NCBI RefSeq assembly: GCF_004216565.1
Contig: NZ_SGWV01000007.1
Coordinates: forward strand, 372,001-436,000
Source of the DNA: Sphaerotilus mobilis
Lineage (GTDB): Bacteria > Pseudomonadota > Gammaproteobacteria > Burkholderiales > Burkholderiaceae_C
Reading direction: 5' to 3'
DNA length: 64,000 nucleotides
Shown: positions 8,261 to 16,595 of the stretch, piece after piece
Layout of the letters: each line of letters opens with the position of its first letter
Position numbering within the stretch: the first letter of the stretch is position 1
Notes under the pieces: generated by a model
What the model was told of the DNA's origin: nothing
What the model saw: only the letters and a program-made list of their open reading frames with translations
Databases searched by the model: none
Made by a program: the position numbers and the translations under genes

Positions 8261-9709
8261 TCAATGCGCACCTCCGCCGTTGTTGGTGGCACCGGAGAGG
8301 GCGGATCCGCCGCCCACCATCAGGTCGGGCTTGCCGACCAGCGCCAGTTCCAGATCGGCCTGGGCCAGCCAGGCATCGCGTTGCGCCTCGATCGCCGCAG
8401 CGACCGTCACGGCCTGGCTGCGCGCATCGGCCAGCAGGTCCAGCACGCCGATGAACATGCCGTTGTAGCGCAGCACGTTTTCCTCGGAGACCAGCCGTGC
8501 CAGCGGCACCAGCACCTCGCTGTGGTGGCGGGCGATCTCCCAGGACGAGCGTGCGGCGGCGTCGGCCTCGCGGACCTCGGAACGGGCCTCGATGGCGACC
8601 TGGGCGGCCTGGTGCAGGCTGCGCAGCCAGACCGCCTCGGCCCGGGCGCTGCGGGCCTGTCCGCCGCCGAACAGCGGCAGTTCCAGACTCAGCTCGATGA
8701 CATCCTGCGGCGGGCCTTCGTTGGACGTGTTGTGGGCCAGATCCAGCTCCAGGCCGTTGACCCAGCCTTCGACCTGCGCCAGACCCAGGCTGCGGGCGGT
8801 CGCCTCCAGCTGCAGCCGGGCCGCCTGGATGTCGAAGCGCTGCGCCATGGCCTGGCGCTCCAGATCGCCCCGGTCGGGCAAGCTCTGCGGCAGGTCGGGC
8901 AGGCGATCGGGCAAGGCATAGCCGGTCTGCGTGCCCCACAGGCCCAGCAGGCGGTTGAGGCGTTCGCGCGCGGCCAATGCGGCCTGGCGTGCGCGTGCAT
9001 GCTGCAGCTCGGCCTGAGCCTTGTAGCCCTGTTCGCGGGCCTGTTGCAGACGGCTCCAGTTGCCCACCGCCCGCAGCCGGTCGGCCATCTCGGCACCGGC
9101 GCTGGCGCTGTCGCGGACCTGCGCGGCGGCGTCCTCCAGCTGACGCGCGGCCACCGCCTGGACCCAGGCCTTGCGGACCTGCGTGGCCAGCGCCAGCGCG
9201 TCGGCGGTGACGCTGCGTTGCTGGGCACCGAGCCGGCGGGCCTCGATCTCGCGCGCCCAGGGCAGCATCAGCCAGTGGCCCAGCTCGAAGGACAGACCAC
9301 GCTCGATCTCGCGCTCATCACCACGCCGGACCTTGCCGAAGCTGAACCGCGGGTTGGGCAGACGGGCAGCGGCCAGCCAGTCGGCCTGGCTCACGCCCAG
9401 ATCGGCCAGCCGGGCCTGCAAGCCGCGGTGGTTGATCAGGGCGATGCGCAAGGCGGCGTCGGACGTCAGCGGCTGGCCCAGCAGCCCATCGACCTCGCGG
9501 CGCACCTCGGCCAGGGCCTGCTCGTCACGGGCAAGGCGCAGCGCATCGGCGGGCAGGCGCAGCTGGCGTTGCACCGCGTCGGCCACCGGGCCTTCGGCGC
9601 GACGGCCGCCAGGCGCGTCGTCGAGCGTGGCGCAGCCCGCCAGCGTCAAGGCCACGGCCAGCACAGTGGCCCGCATCGGCAGGGATCGGGGAACGGTGCG
9701 GCGCGTCAT
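8261..9709 (-). CDS. TolC-family outer-membrane efflux lipoprotein
   Basis: This 482-residue outer-membrane factor has a lipoprotein signal (LTLAGC within the first 30 residues). The rest is the long alpha-helical/beta-strand duplicate typical of the OEP/TolC family, with Ala/Gln/Arg-rich coiled helices (QLEDAAAQVRDSASAGAEMADRLRAV) and the strand motif IELSLELPLFGGGQ. In a copper operon it would form the outer-membrane exit duct for a metal or compound exporter. No RND or MFP partner is encoded next to it here. ATG 9709 overlaps the preceding stop by ATGA, and an alternative ATG at 9676 sits directly before the hydrophobic segment. Confidence 0.88.
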   Translation of the reverse strand: MTRRTVPRSLPMRATVLAVALTLAGCATLDDAPGGRRAEGPVADAVQRQLRLPADALRLARDEQALAEVRREVDGLLGQPLTSDAALRIALINHRGLQARLADLGVSQADWLAAARLPNPRFSFGKVRRGDEREIERGLSFELGHWLMLPWAREIEARRLGAQQRSVTADALALATQVRKAWVQAVAARQLEDAAAQVRDSASAGAEMADRLRAVGNWSRLQQAREQGYKAQAELQHARARQAALAARERLNRLLGLWGTQTGYALPDRLPDLPQSLPDRGDLERQAMAQRFDIQAARLQLEATARSLGLAQVEGWVNGLELDLAHNTSNEGPPQDVIELSLELPLFGGGQARSARAEAVWLRSLHQAAQVAIEARSEVREADAAARSSWEIARHHSEVLVPLARLVSEENVLRYNGMFIGVLDLLADARSQAVTVAAAIEAQRDAWLAQADLELALVGKPDLMVGGGSALSGATNNGGGAH

Positions 9710-10032
9710 GGTCGCCCCTCCAGGTCGTTCTGGCGCGCGTTCTGGCGATCGTTCTGGCGTGCGTTCTCTCGGGCGACCTCACGGGCGTAGGCCCGCCAGC
9801 CACCCGCCTTCTGGACCGCCGTGTGCGCGGCCCGCCAGTCGACGGGTTCGGATTCGGCCAGCGGCCCCTGGTGGTGCCAGACGCTGCGGTGAGGCAGCGG
9901 GCGGCTCGGGGCATCGGGGTCGAGCGGATCGACGCGGGGCGGCGATCCGGCGGGCGCGGCCAGCGTCAGGCCGGCTGCACCCAGCAGCGCCACAGCCAGC
10001 AGGCCGCGTGCGGCGGACAGGAAAGGAAACAT
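9706..10032 (-). CDS. Small secreted protein with Arg-Gln-Asn repeat tail
   Basis: No function is recognised. From ATG 10032 (GAGG 5 bases upstream) it is 108 residues. An upstream in-frame start at 10065 is possible. It has a signal peptide (LLAVALLGAAGLTLAAPA), a short mature region with PHRSVWHHQGP and VDWRAAHTAVQKAGGWRAYAREVARE, and a tail made of four-residue repeats (RENA-RQND-RQNA-RQND). The His residues and its position between the DUF2946-like and TolC genes suggest a periplasmic copper-related role, but this is guilt by association only. It overlaps the TolC start. Confidence 0.72.
   Translation of the reverse strand: MFPFLSAARGLLAVALLGAAGLTLAAPAGSPPRVDPLDPDAPSRPLPHRSVWHHQGPLAESEPVDWRAAHTAVQKAGGWRAYAREVARENARQNDRQNARQNDLEGRP
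9726..9773. repeat. 12-bp in-frame tandem repeat (4 units)
   Basis: Four units of the form CGTTCTGGCGNN (the last diverged) encode the RQNx repeats at the C-terminus of the small secreted protein above. Confidence 0.88.
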
Positions 10033-10146
10033 GGAGACCTCGGTCTGCGACGGCCACGGCGACACAGGGCCGCCGGCCGGGTCGAACGACGGTGGACCAC
10101 CGCAACACCCTGCCCCTCCCGGGTCAGGTGCGGTGCCACCACGGCG

Positions 10147-10599
10147 TCAGGCCGTCGAGGTCCGAGGAGGTCGTTCCAGGCCGCGCGGCAGCGGCTCCGG
10201 CACGCTGGCCGTGGTCAGGCGCGGAAAGCTCGCCATGGTCCAGCCAGGGGCCGGCCAGTCCAGCGGCGTGGCCAAGACCCAGCCACCGCAGCCGGCCAGG
10301 CAGGTCTTGCAGCAGCTGCTGCCCGCATGGGCATGGTGTTCGGTCTGGCTCCCGGTCTGGCTCCCGGTATGGCTCTCGGTCTGGATATCGCCTTCGGCCA
10401 GGTCGGCCTCGGCAGCCTGCAGGTCGTCGTGGTGATGCGCGCCCGCGTCGTCTAGGCCTGGGGCGTGTTCGTGGACCGCGCTGGATGCGGCCGGCGGGCA
10501 GACCACCATGCGCGCCAGCTCGGCCGCCTGCAGCGGCAGGGCCAGCAGCAGCAGCGCGGCGACCAGGAGGCGCCAGCCGGGACGAAGGAAGGTGGACAT
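10147..10599 (-). CDS. DUF2946-like secreted Cys/His protein
   Basis: This 150-residue protein from ATG 10599 (in-frame upstream codons to 10683 lie inside the GGDEF/EAL gene and look non-coding) has an N-terminal membrane or signal segment (LLVAALLLLALPLQ). Next come a His/Asp-rich region (HEHAPGLDDAGAHHHDDL), a GSQT repeat, and a Cys cluster HHAHAGSSCCKTCLAGC. This layout resembles DUF2946 proteins, which accompany copper-resistance genes. The resemblance is by pattern, not proven. It is the first gene of the copper operon. The start is preceded within 20 bases by an AT-rich CTTATACTT that could be a -10 element, unusually close to the start. Confidence 0.65.
   Translation of the reverse strand: MSTFLRPGWRLLVAALLLLALPLQAAELARMVVCPPAASSAVHEHAPGLDDAGAHHHDDLQAAEADLAEGDIQTESHTGSQTGSQTEHHAHAGSSCCKTCLAGCGGWVLATPLDWPAPGWTMASFPRLTTASVPEPLPRGLERPPRTSTA
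10341..10388. repeat. 12-bp in-frame tandem repeat (4 units)
   Basis: Units CGGTCTGGCTCC, repeated four times with decay, encode SHTG-SQTG-SQTE in the DUF2946-like protein. Confidence 0.88.
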
Positions 10600-10624
10600 C
10601 ACCCGAAAAGTATAAGCAGGCGCG

Positions 10625-12652
10625 TCAGGCGGACACGATGTCAGGGGGACGCGCAGCCAGCCATTGCGCGTACTGCTGCGCATCGGCTGGCCGGGCGATC
10701 AGGTAGCCCTGCAGGATGTGGCAGCCGGCGCCGCACAGGTAGTCACGCTGGGCCTCGGTCTCGACGCCCTCGGCGACGACCTCGATGCCCAGGGCCTGGG
10801 CGATGCCGACGATGGCCTCGACCACGACGCGGTCCTCCTCGTCCTCGGGCAGGTCCTTGAGGAAGCCGCGATCGATCTTGATGGTGCGCGGGCGCAGCCG
10901 CTTGAGGTAGGCCAGCGAGGAATAGCCGGTGCCGAAATCGTCGACCGCGATGCTGATGCCCAGAGCCTGCAGGTCGGCCACGATGCGCAGCGCGGCGGCC
11001 TCGGTCATCAGCACGGTCTCGGTGATCTCGATCTCGAACTCGTCGGGTCGCACGCCGTGCTGCTGCATCGCGTCGCGCACGGTGTCGACCAGGGCGCTGT
11101 CACGGAACTCGTTGGCCGACAGGTTGACCGCCACGCAGCCGAAGGCGAGCCCTTCGGCCTTCCAGCGCGCGATCTGGGCACAGGCCGCCCGCACGACCCA
11201 GACCCCGATCTCGCCGATCAGGCCGGCTTGTTCGGCCGCCGGGATGAAGCTCAGCGGCGGCACCAGGCCACGCTGCGGGTGACGCCAGCGGATCAGCGCC
11301 TCGCAGCCCAGCAGCTCGCCGCGCGCCGCACCGATCTGCGGCTGGAAGTGCAGCTCGAACTCATCACGGGCGAGCGCCTCGCGCAGCTCGCGCTCGACCT
11401 CCATCTGCGCCTGCACGCGCTGGTTCAGCTCGGCCCGGTAGAAGCCGTGGCCGTTGCTGCCGGCCTTCTTGGCCTCGTACATGGCCAGATCGGCGTGGCG
11501 CACCAGCTCGTCGGGCTCGCGGGCGTCATCGGGCAGCAGGGCGATGCCGATGCTGGCGGTGACATGGGCCTCTCGCCCCTCCAGCATCATCGGCCGGGCG
11601 ACCTCGCGCTGGATCCGTTCGACGGTCTGCATCAACTGTTCGAGCGAGCCGTAGTCCTGCAGCAGCAGCAGGAACTCGTCGCCGCTGTGGCGGCAGACGG
11701 CGTCCGAGGCCCGCACCGAGCTGCTCAGGCGCTGCGCGATGGTCTTGAGCAGGGCATCCCCGGCCGAATGGCCCAGCGTGTCATTGACGACCTTGAAGCG
11801 GTCCAGGTCGATGAACAGCACCGCCAGCGCGTGGCCGTCGCGCAGGGCGGTGGCGCAGGCCGCCTGGGCCAGCTCACGGAACAGCAGGCGATTGGGCAGG
11901 CCGGTCAGGTGGTCGTGCAGCGCCAGCTTCTCCAGCGCCTGCTGCTGGCGCTCGATCTGGCCGAACAGCGTGTGCAACTGGCGGTGCACGTCGTTGAGGT
12001 GCTCACCCAGCTCGCCGATCTCGTCCATGTGCCGCCAACTCATGGTGGCTTCCTCGCCCCGCAGCGCGATGCGGCTGGCCTGGGCCTTGAGCCGGTCCAG
12101 CGGCCGGATCAGGCGGTGGTAGAGCACGCCCATCACCAGCAAGGCGGCCATGGCGGCCTGCAGCGCGGCCAGCTTGAACAGCTCCCATCGGCGGCTGGCC
12201 ATCGCACGATCGAGCTGATCGGGGTCGTAGCAGACCTGCAGTTCGCCGAGCGACTGGCCCTCGCGCAGCACCGGCGCCTGCAGGCAGACCGCGCCGGGTG
12301 GCGGCACCGTGCCGGGCGGCAGGTCCGCCCGGACCCGCTGGTGCACGACCAGATGCGAATCGTCCGTCGGCCGGGTCTCCTCCAGGCGCAGGCTGAGCAC
12401 GCCAGGCTGCGCGACGGTGCGGTCCAGGACGGCGGTGATGCCGGTCTCGTTGAGTGTCCACAGCGGCTCGACCAGGGCCGACACCGCCAGGTTGAGCTGG
12501 GCCTGGCGGTTCTCGACCACCAGGGGCTGGAAGGCCGAACGGAACAGGTTCTGCTGCACCGTCAGCCAGATCGCCAGCGGCGCGATCACGGCCACCAGCA
12601 CCGCCAGCACCAGGGTCGTGCGGATCGACAAGGTCACGCGCAGCACGCTCAT
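10625..12652 (-). CDS. Membrane GGDEF-EAL protein (c-di-GMP turnover)
   Basis: This 675-residue signalling protein has a membrane segment (about 12-32), a periplasmic sensor region of about 130 residues without a recognised fold, and a second membrane segment (about 165-185). Then come HAMP, a GGDEF domain whose signature is SGDEF (CRHSGDEFLLLL), and a full EAL domain. The EAL part keeps the catalytic blocks: CEALIRW, NLSANEF, EIEITETVLM, VDDFGTGYSSL, KIDRGFL and EGVETEAQ. It is therefore most likely an active c-di-GMP phosphodiesterase. The cyclase site is slightly altered but may work. It is transcribed away from the ABC exporter, with a 129-bp divergent gap. Its stop lies 25 bp before the copper operon's first gene. 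Confidence 0.93.
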   Translation of the reverse strand: MSVLRVTLSIRTTLVLAVLVAVIAPLAIWLTVQQNLFRSAFQPLVVENRQAQLNLAVSALVEPLWTLNETGITAVLDRTVAQPGVLSLRLEETRPTDDSHLVVHQRVRADLPPGTVPPPGAVCLQAPVLREGQSLGELQVCYDPDQLDRAMASRRWELFKLAALQAAMAALLVMGVLYHRLIRPLDRLKAQASRIALRGEEATMSWRHMDEIGELGEHLNDVHRQLHTLFGQIERQQQALEKLALHDHLTGLPNRLLFRELAQAACATALRDGHALAVLFIDLDRFKVVNDTLGHSAGDALLKTIAQRLSSSVRASDAVCRHSGDEFLLLLQDYGSLEQLMQTVERIQREVARPMMLEGREAHVTASIGIALLPDDAREPDELVRHADLAMYEAKKAGSNGHGFYRAELNQRVQAQMEVERELREALARDEFELHFQPQIGAARGELLGCEALIRWRHPQRGLVPPLSFIPAAEQAGLIGEIGVWVVRAACAQIARWKAEGLAFGCVAVNLSANEFRDSALVDTVRDAMQQHGVRPDEFEIEITETVLMTEAAALRIVADLQALGISIAVDDFGTGYSSLAYLKRLRPRTIKIDRGFLKDLPEDEEDRVVVEAIVGIAQALGIEVVAEGVETEAQRDYLCGAGCHILQGYLIARPADAQQYAQWLAARPPDIVSA

Positions 12653-12781
12653 GCGCGGCCACTTTCGATTCGCAGGTCAGAAGCTTCAGACGTGAACATC
12701 GAGAACGGCAGAGGCGATCACGCAGGGTCGGACAGAGCCGCAGATTCTGCATGCAGCAGGCACTGCGTAAACTGCCCGGCC

Positions 12782-14638
12782 ATGGCCAAGACGAGCACTG
12801 TCACCGAACGCCCCCGCGCGCACACACCCCGATCGCTGCGCGGACTGGCACCCTTCATCGCACCCTACCGCCGCGAGGTCGGCGCGGCCTTGCTGTTCCT
12901 GCTGCTGGCGGCCGGCGCGACGCTGGCTGTGCCGGTGGCAATGCGTCAGCTGATCGACCAGGGCCTCGTCAGCGGCGACGTGATGAGCGGCGACCCTGGC
13001 GCGCGCGTGATGGCGCTGCGTGAGCATTTCGTGGCGCTGTTCGGCGTGGGCGTGGCGCTCGGGCTGTTCTCGGCGGCGCGCTTCTACACGGTGAGCTGGC
13101 TGGGCGAGCGCATCACCGCCGATCTGCGCGACGCCGTCTACGCGCGGGTGCTGCGTCAGAGCCCCGCCTTCTTCGAGACCACCCAGACCGGCGAGGTGCT
13201 GTCGCGCCTGACCACCGACACGACGTTGGTGCAGACCGTCGTCGGCTCCAGCCTGAGCATGGGCCTGCGCAACACGGTGATGGGCATCGGCGCGCTGATC
13301 ATGCTGGTGCTGACCAACCCGACGGTGATGGTGCAGGTGCTGGGCATCCTGGTCATCGTGGTCGCGCCGTCGATGTACTTCGGCCGCCGCGTGCGGCGCC
13401 TGAGCCGCGCCAGCCAGGACCGCGTCGCCGACACCAGCGCGATCGCCGCCGAGGTGCTCAATGCCATTCCGGTGGTGCAGGGCTACACCCAGGAAGCGCG
13501 CGAAGAGGCCCGCTACCACGCCGCCACCGAGGCCGCGTTTGACGTCGCCCGCCGCCGCACCCGCACCCGCGCGATGCTGGTCGCCTTCATCATCAGCGCC
13601 ACCTTCGGCGCGCTGCTGTGGGGCCTGTATCAGGGCACGCAAGCCGTCATCCGCGGCGACATCAGCGCCGGCCACCTCGGCCAGACCGTCGTCTACGTTG
13701 TGCTGCTGGTGGGCAGCATCGCCGTGTTGTCCGAGGTCTGGGGCGACCTGCTGCGCGCGGCCGGTGCGACCGAGCGCCTGATGGAGCTGCTCGCGGCCGA
13801 GTCGCCAGTGGCCGAACCCGCTGCGCCGCTGGCCCTGCCGCCGGTCACCGGTGGCTCGTCGGTGACGCTGCGCGGCGTCACCTTCCACTACCCGTCGCGG
13901 CCGAAGACCGCCGCGCTGCAGGGCATCGACCTGAGCGTGGCGCCTGGCGAGACCGTCGCGCTGGTCGGCAGCAGCGGCGCGGGCAAGACCACCATCTTCC
14001 AGCTGCTGCTGCGTTTCTACGACGCCCAGCAGGGTGACGTGATGATCGACGGTCGGCGTGTCGACGCGGTGTCCTTGGAGGACCTGCGCAGCCGCATCGG
14101 CCTGGTGCCGCAAGACAGCGTGATCTTCTCGGCCAGCGCGCTGGAGAACATCCGCTACGGCAAGCCGGACGCGAGCGAGGCCGAGGTCATCGCCGCCGCC
14201 CGCGCCGCCCATGCCGACGGCTTCATCCGCGCCTTGCCCGAGGGCTATGCCAGCTTCCTGGGCGAACGCGGCGTGCGCCTGTCGGGCGGCCAGCGCCAGC
14301 GCATCAGCATCGCCCGCGCGATCCTGCGCAACACGCCGCTGCTGCTGCTCGACGAGGCCACCAGCGCGCTGGACAGCGAGAGCGAACGGCTGGTCCAGGC
14401 CGCGCTGGAAGCGGCCATGGCACACCGCACGACGATCGTCATCGCCCACCGGCTGGCGACGGTGCAGAAGGCCGACCGCATCGTCGTGCTGGACGAGGGC
14501 CGCATCGTCGAAACCGGCCGCCATGCCGAGCTGGTCGCGCAAGGCGGGGTCTACGCCAAGCTGGCGGCGCAGCAGTTCCAGGTCGACACGGCCAGCGCCG
14601 AGGACACCGAAGAAGCCCTGGCGCCGGTCGCCTCTTGA
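12782..14638 (+). CDS. MsbA-type ABC exporter (fused membrane and ATPase domains)
   Basis: This 618-residue half-transporter starts at ATG 12782. The open frame runs far upstream to 10664 but that part is antisense to the GGDEF/EAL gene. Residues about 30-330 hold the six-helix exporter membrane domain (TGEVLSRLTTDTTLVQTVVG is the typical coupling region). Residues about 355-600 hold the ATPase: Walker A GSSGAGKTTIFQLL, Q-loop GLVPQDSVIFSA, signature [14 protein letters not shown], Walker B LLLLDEATSALD, switch IVIAHRLATV. It works as a homodimer exporting a lipid, drug or peptide, and the substrate cannot be read from sequence. It stands alone: the next gene (PilZ) starts 108 bp downstream. 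Confidence 0.92.
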   Translation: MAKTSTVTERPRAHTPRSLRGLAPFIAPYRREVGAALLFLLLAAGATLAVPVAMRQLIDQGLVSGDVMSGDPGARVMALREHFVALFGVGVALGLFSAARFYTVSWLGERITADLRDAVYARVLRQSPAFFETTQTGEVLSRLTTDTTLVQTVVGSSLSMGLRNTVMGIGALIMLVLTNPTVMVQVLGILVIVVAPSMYFGRRVRRLSRASQDRVADTSAIAAEVLNAIPVVQGYTQEAREEARYHAATEAAFDVARRRTRTRAMLVAFIISATFGALLWGLYQGTQAVIRGDISAGHLGQTVVYVVLLVGSIAVLSEVWGDLLRAAGATERLMELLAAESPVAEPAAPLALPPVTGGSSVTLRGVTFHYPSRPKTAALQGIDLSVAPGETVALVGSSGAGKTTIFQLLLRFYDAQQGDVMIDGRRVDAVSLEDLRSRIGLVPQDSVIFSASALENIRYGKPDASEAEVIAAARAAHADGFIRALPEGYASFLGERGVRLSGGQRQRISIARAILRNTPLLLLDEATSALDSESERLVQAALEAAMAHRTTIVIAHRLATVQKADRIVVLDEGRIVETGRHAELVAQGGVYAKLAAQQFQVDTASAEDTEEALAPVAS

Positions 14639-14746
14639 TCTGCAACAAGCCCAGGCGGCATCACGCTCAAGCGCCCGGCCGGCCGGTCGAAGAATCACGG
14701 ATGACCGGCGGATGACCCGCCCGAGCCCGCCCCGGAGACCCGAGAC

Positions 14747-15115
14747 ATGAGCCGCAACCTGCTGACCCCCGACAGCATCGACAACCGTCGAGAACCGCGC
14801 TACCCGGTCGCCTGGCCGGCCCGTCTAACGCTGGCACCGGGACAGGAGATCGACGTCAAGGTGCGTGACCTGTCCGAGAACGGCATCGGCCTGCGCAGCG
14901 AGCATCCGATCCCGCAGCGCGAACGTTTCGACCTGACCCTGGGCGTGCCCGACCTGGTCGACCCGCGCCGGCTGCAGGCCGTGCCCGGCACGATGAACGT
15001 GGCCTTCCTGGTCATGAGCCAGGGCGAGTGGCGCGTCGGCGGCACCTGGGCCCACCTCACGCCACCCGCACGCAAGCTGCTGGAGCAGTGGATCCAGAAA
15101 ATAAGATACGGCTGA
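14747..15115 (+). CDS. PilZ-domain protein
   Basis: This 122-residue soluble protein consists of one PilZ domain. The c-di-GMP binding signature is complete: [10 protein letters not shown] supplies the RxxxR arginines near residue 15, and DLSENGIGL supplies the D/NxSxxG loop near residue 42. It would bind c-di-GMP and relay it to motility, surface or transcription targets. GGAG lies 9 bases before the ATG. It sits between two GGDEF/EAL genes, which could set its ligand level, but the three are not in one operon. Confidence 0.9.
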   Translation: MSRNLLTPDSIDNRREPRYPVAWPARLTLAPGQEIDVKVRDLSENGIGLRSEHPIPQRERFDLTLGVPDLVDPRRLQAVPGTMNVAFLVMSQGEWRVGGTWAHLTPPARKLLEQWIQKIRYG

Positions 15116-15200
15116 CACCGCCCGACGCCGTCGGACCCGCCCCTGCGCGCCACGCCCCGCTGCACCGTTGCGGCCAACCGCCCTGCTCACCTGCCCGACC

Positions 15201-16037
15201 ATGACCGACACGCGCCCCGCCCGTAGCCAGTACGAAGACTTCATGCGCCATGTGAGGGACCACGGCGTGGCCAAGGGCGACCGCACCGGCACCGGCACGC
15301 GCAGCGTGTTCGGGCACCAGATGCGCTTCGATCTGAACGAAGGTTTCCCGCTGGTGACGACCAAGAAGGTGCACCTGAAGTCCATCATCCTGGAGCTGCT
15401 GTGGTTCCTGCGTGGCGAGCGCAACGTGCGCTGGCTGCAGGAACGTGGCTGCACCATCTGGGATGAATGGGCCGCCGACGACGGCGACCTCGGGCCCGTC
15501 TATGGCGTGCAGTGGCGCAGCTGGCCGACCACCGATGGCGGCGCGATCGACCAGATCGCCGAGGTCGTCCAGACCCTGCGCAGCAACCCCGATTCGCGCC
15601 GCATCATCGTCAGCGCCTGGAACGTCGCCGACCTGCCGAAGATGGCGCTGATGCCCTGCCACGCCTTCTTCCAGTTCTACGTCGCACCGGCCACCGAGCC
15701 CGGTGGGCGCGGCCGGCTCAGCTGCCAGCTCTACCAGCGCAGCGCCGACATCTTCCTGGGCGTGCCCTTCAACATCGCCAGCTATGCCCTGCTGACCCAC
15801 ATGCTGGCGCAGCAATGCGACCTGGACGTCGGCGACTTCATCTGGACCGGCGGCGACTGCCACATCTACGACAACCACGTCGAGCAGGTCGAGACCCAGC
15901 TCGCGCGCACGCCCTACCCCTACCCGACGCTGCAGATCCGGCGCCGGCCGGCGTCCATCCTGGACTACGCCTACGACGACTTCGAGGTGCTGGACTACCA
16001 ACATCACCCGGCCATCAAGGCGCCGGTGGCGGTCTGA
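15201..16037 (+). CDS. thyA: Thymidylate synthase
   Basis: At 278 residues this is close to the usual 264 for E. coli ThyA. It makes dTMP from dUMP using methylene-tetrahydrofolate. Seen motifs: [20 protein letters not shown] (phosphate loop), the catalytic Cys in [23 protein letters not shown], and [24 protein letters not shown] take ATG 15201 because the in-frame ATG at 15168 adds residues unlike the family. The dihydrofolate reductase gene follows after 24 bp, the classic thyA-folA pair that restores the folate used. Confidence 0.97.
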   Translation: MTDTRPARSQYEDFMRHVRDHGVAKGDRTGTGTRSVFGHQMRFDLNEGFPLVTTKKVHLKSIILELLWFLRGERNVRWLQERGCTIWDEWAADDGDLGPVYGVQWRSWPTTDGGAIDQIAEVVQTLRSNPDSRRIIVSAWNVADLPKMALMPCHAFFQFYVAPATEPGGRGRLSCQLYQRSADIFLGVPFNIASYALLTHMLAQQCDLDVGDFIWTGGDCHIYDNHVEQVETQLARTPYPYPTLQIRRRPASILDYAYDDFEVLDYQHHPAIKAPVAV

Positions 16038-16061
16038 GCGGGCGACCCGGAAGCGCCCGCC

Positions 16062-16595
16062 ATGAGCCCCTCGCCGACGCGCCCCGAGATCGTGCTGATC
16101 GCCGCCCTTGCCCGCAACGGCACGATCGGCGCCGACAACCAGCTGCTCTGGCACCTGCCCGAGGACCTCGCCCACTTCCGCCGCCTGACCACCGGCCGGC
16201 CGGTGCTGATGGGCCGCAAGACCTGGGACTCGCTGCCCGCGCGCTTCCGACCCCTGCCCGGCCGCCACAACATCGTGCTGACCCGTGACCCGCACTGGCG
16301 CGCCGAAGGGGCGACGGCGGTGACGACGCTGGACAAGGCCTGGGCCGCAGCCAGCGCGGCGGGTCCGGTCGAACAGGTCTTCGTGATCGGCGGCGCGCAG
16401 CTCTACGCCGCCACCATCGCCCAGGCCGACCGGCTCGAACTCACCGTGATCGAGCGCGACTACGACGGCGATGTGCGCTTCCCCGCGCTCGATCCGGCCG
16501 ACTGGCGCGAACGTTCGCGCGAGCACCACCAGGCCGGCGCGCCCAACGACTTCGGCTACGCCTTCGTCAGCCTGCAGCGGGTTCGCGCAGACTGA
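16062..16595 (+). CDS. folA: Dihydrofolate reductase
   Basis: The 177-residue enzyme reduces dihydrofolate to tetrahydrofolate with NADPH. Family landmarks are IVLIAALARNGTIGADNQLLWHLPEDL (acidic active-site residue in the PEDL helix), GRPVLMGRKTWDSLP (NADPH binding) and EQVFVIGGAQLYA. GGAAG precedes the ATG. The last 29 bp overlap, tail to tail, with the GGDEF/EAL gene on the other strand, so the two transcripts share an antisense 3' region. Confidence 0.96.
   Translation: MSPSPTRPEIVLIAALARNGTIGADNQLLWHLPEDLAHFRRLTTGRPVLMGRKTWDSLPARFRPLPGRHNIVLTRDPHWRAEGATAVTTLDKAWAAASAAGPVEQVFVIGGAQLYAATIAQADRLELTVIERDYDGDVRFPALDPADWRERSREHHQAGAPNDFGYAFVSLQRVRAD

Noticed and set aside
10664-12781. A 700-codon open frame upstream of the ABC exporter
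   Set aside because: It is antisense to a well-supported GGDEF/EAL gene, its composition is Gln/Ala/Arg noise, and the exporter has a natural start at 12782.
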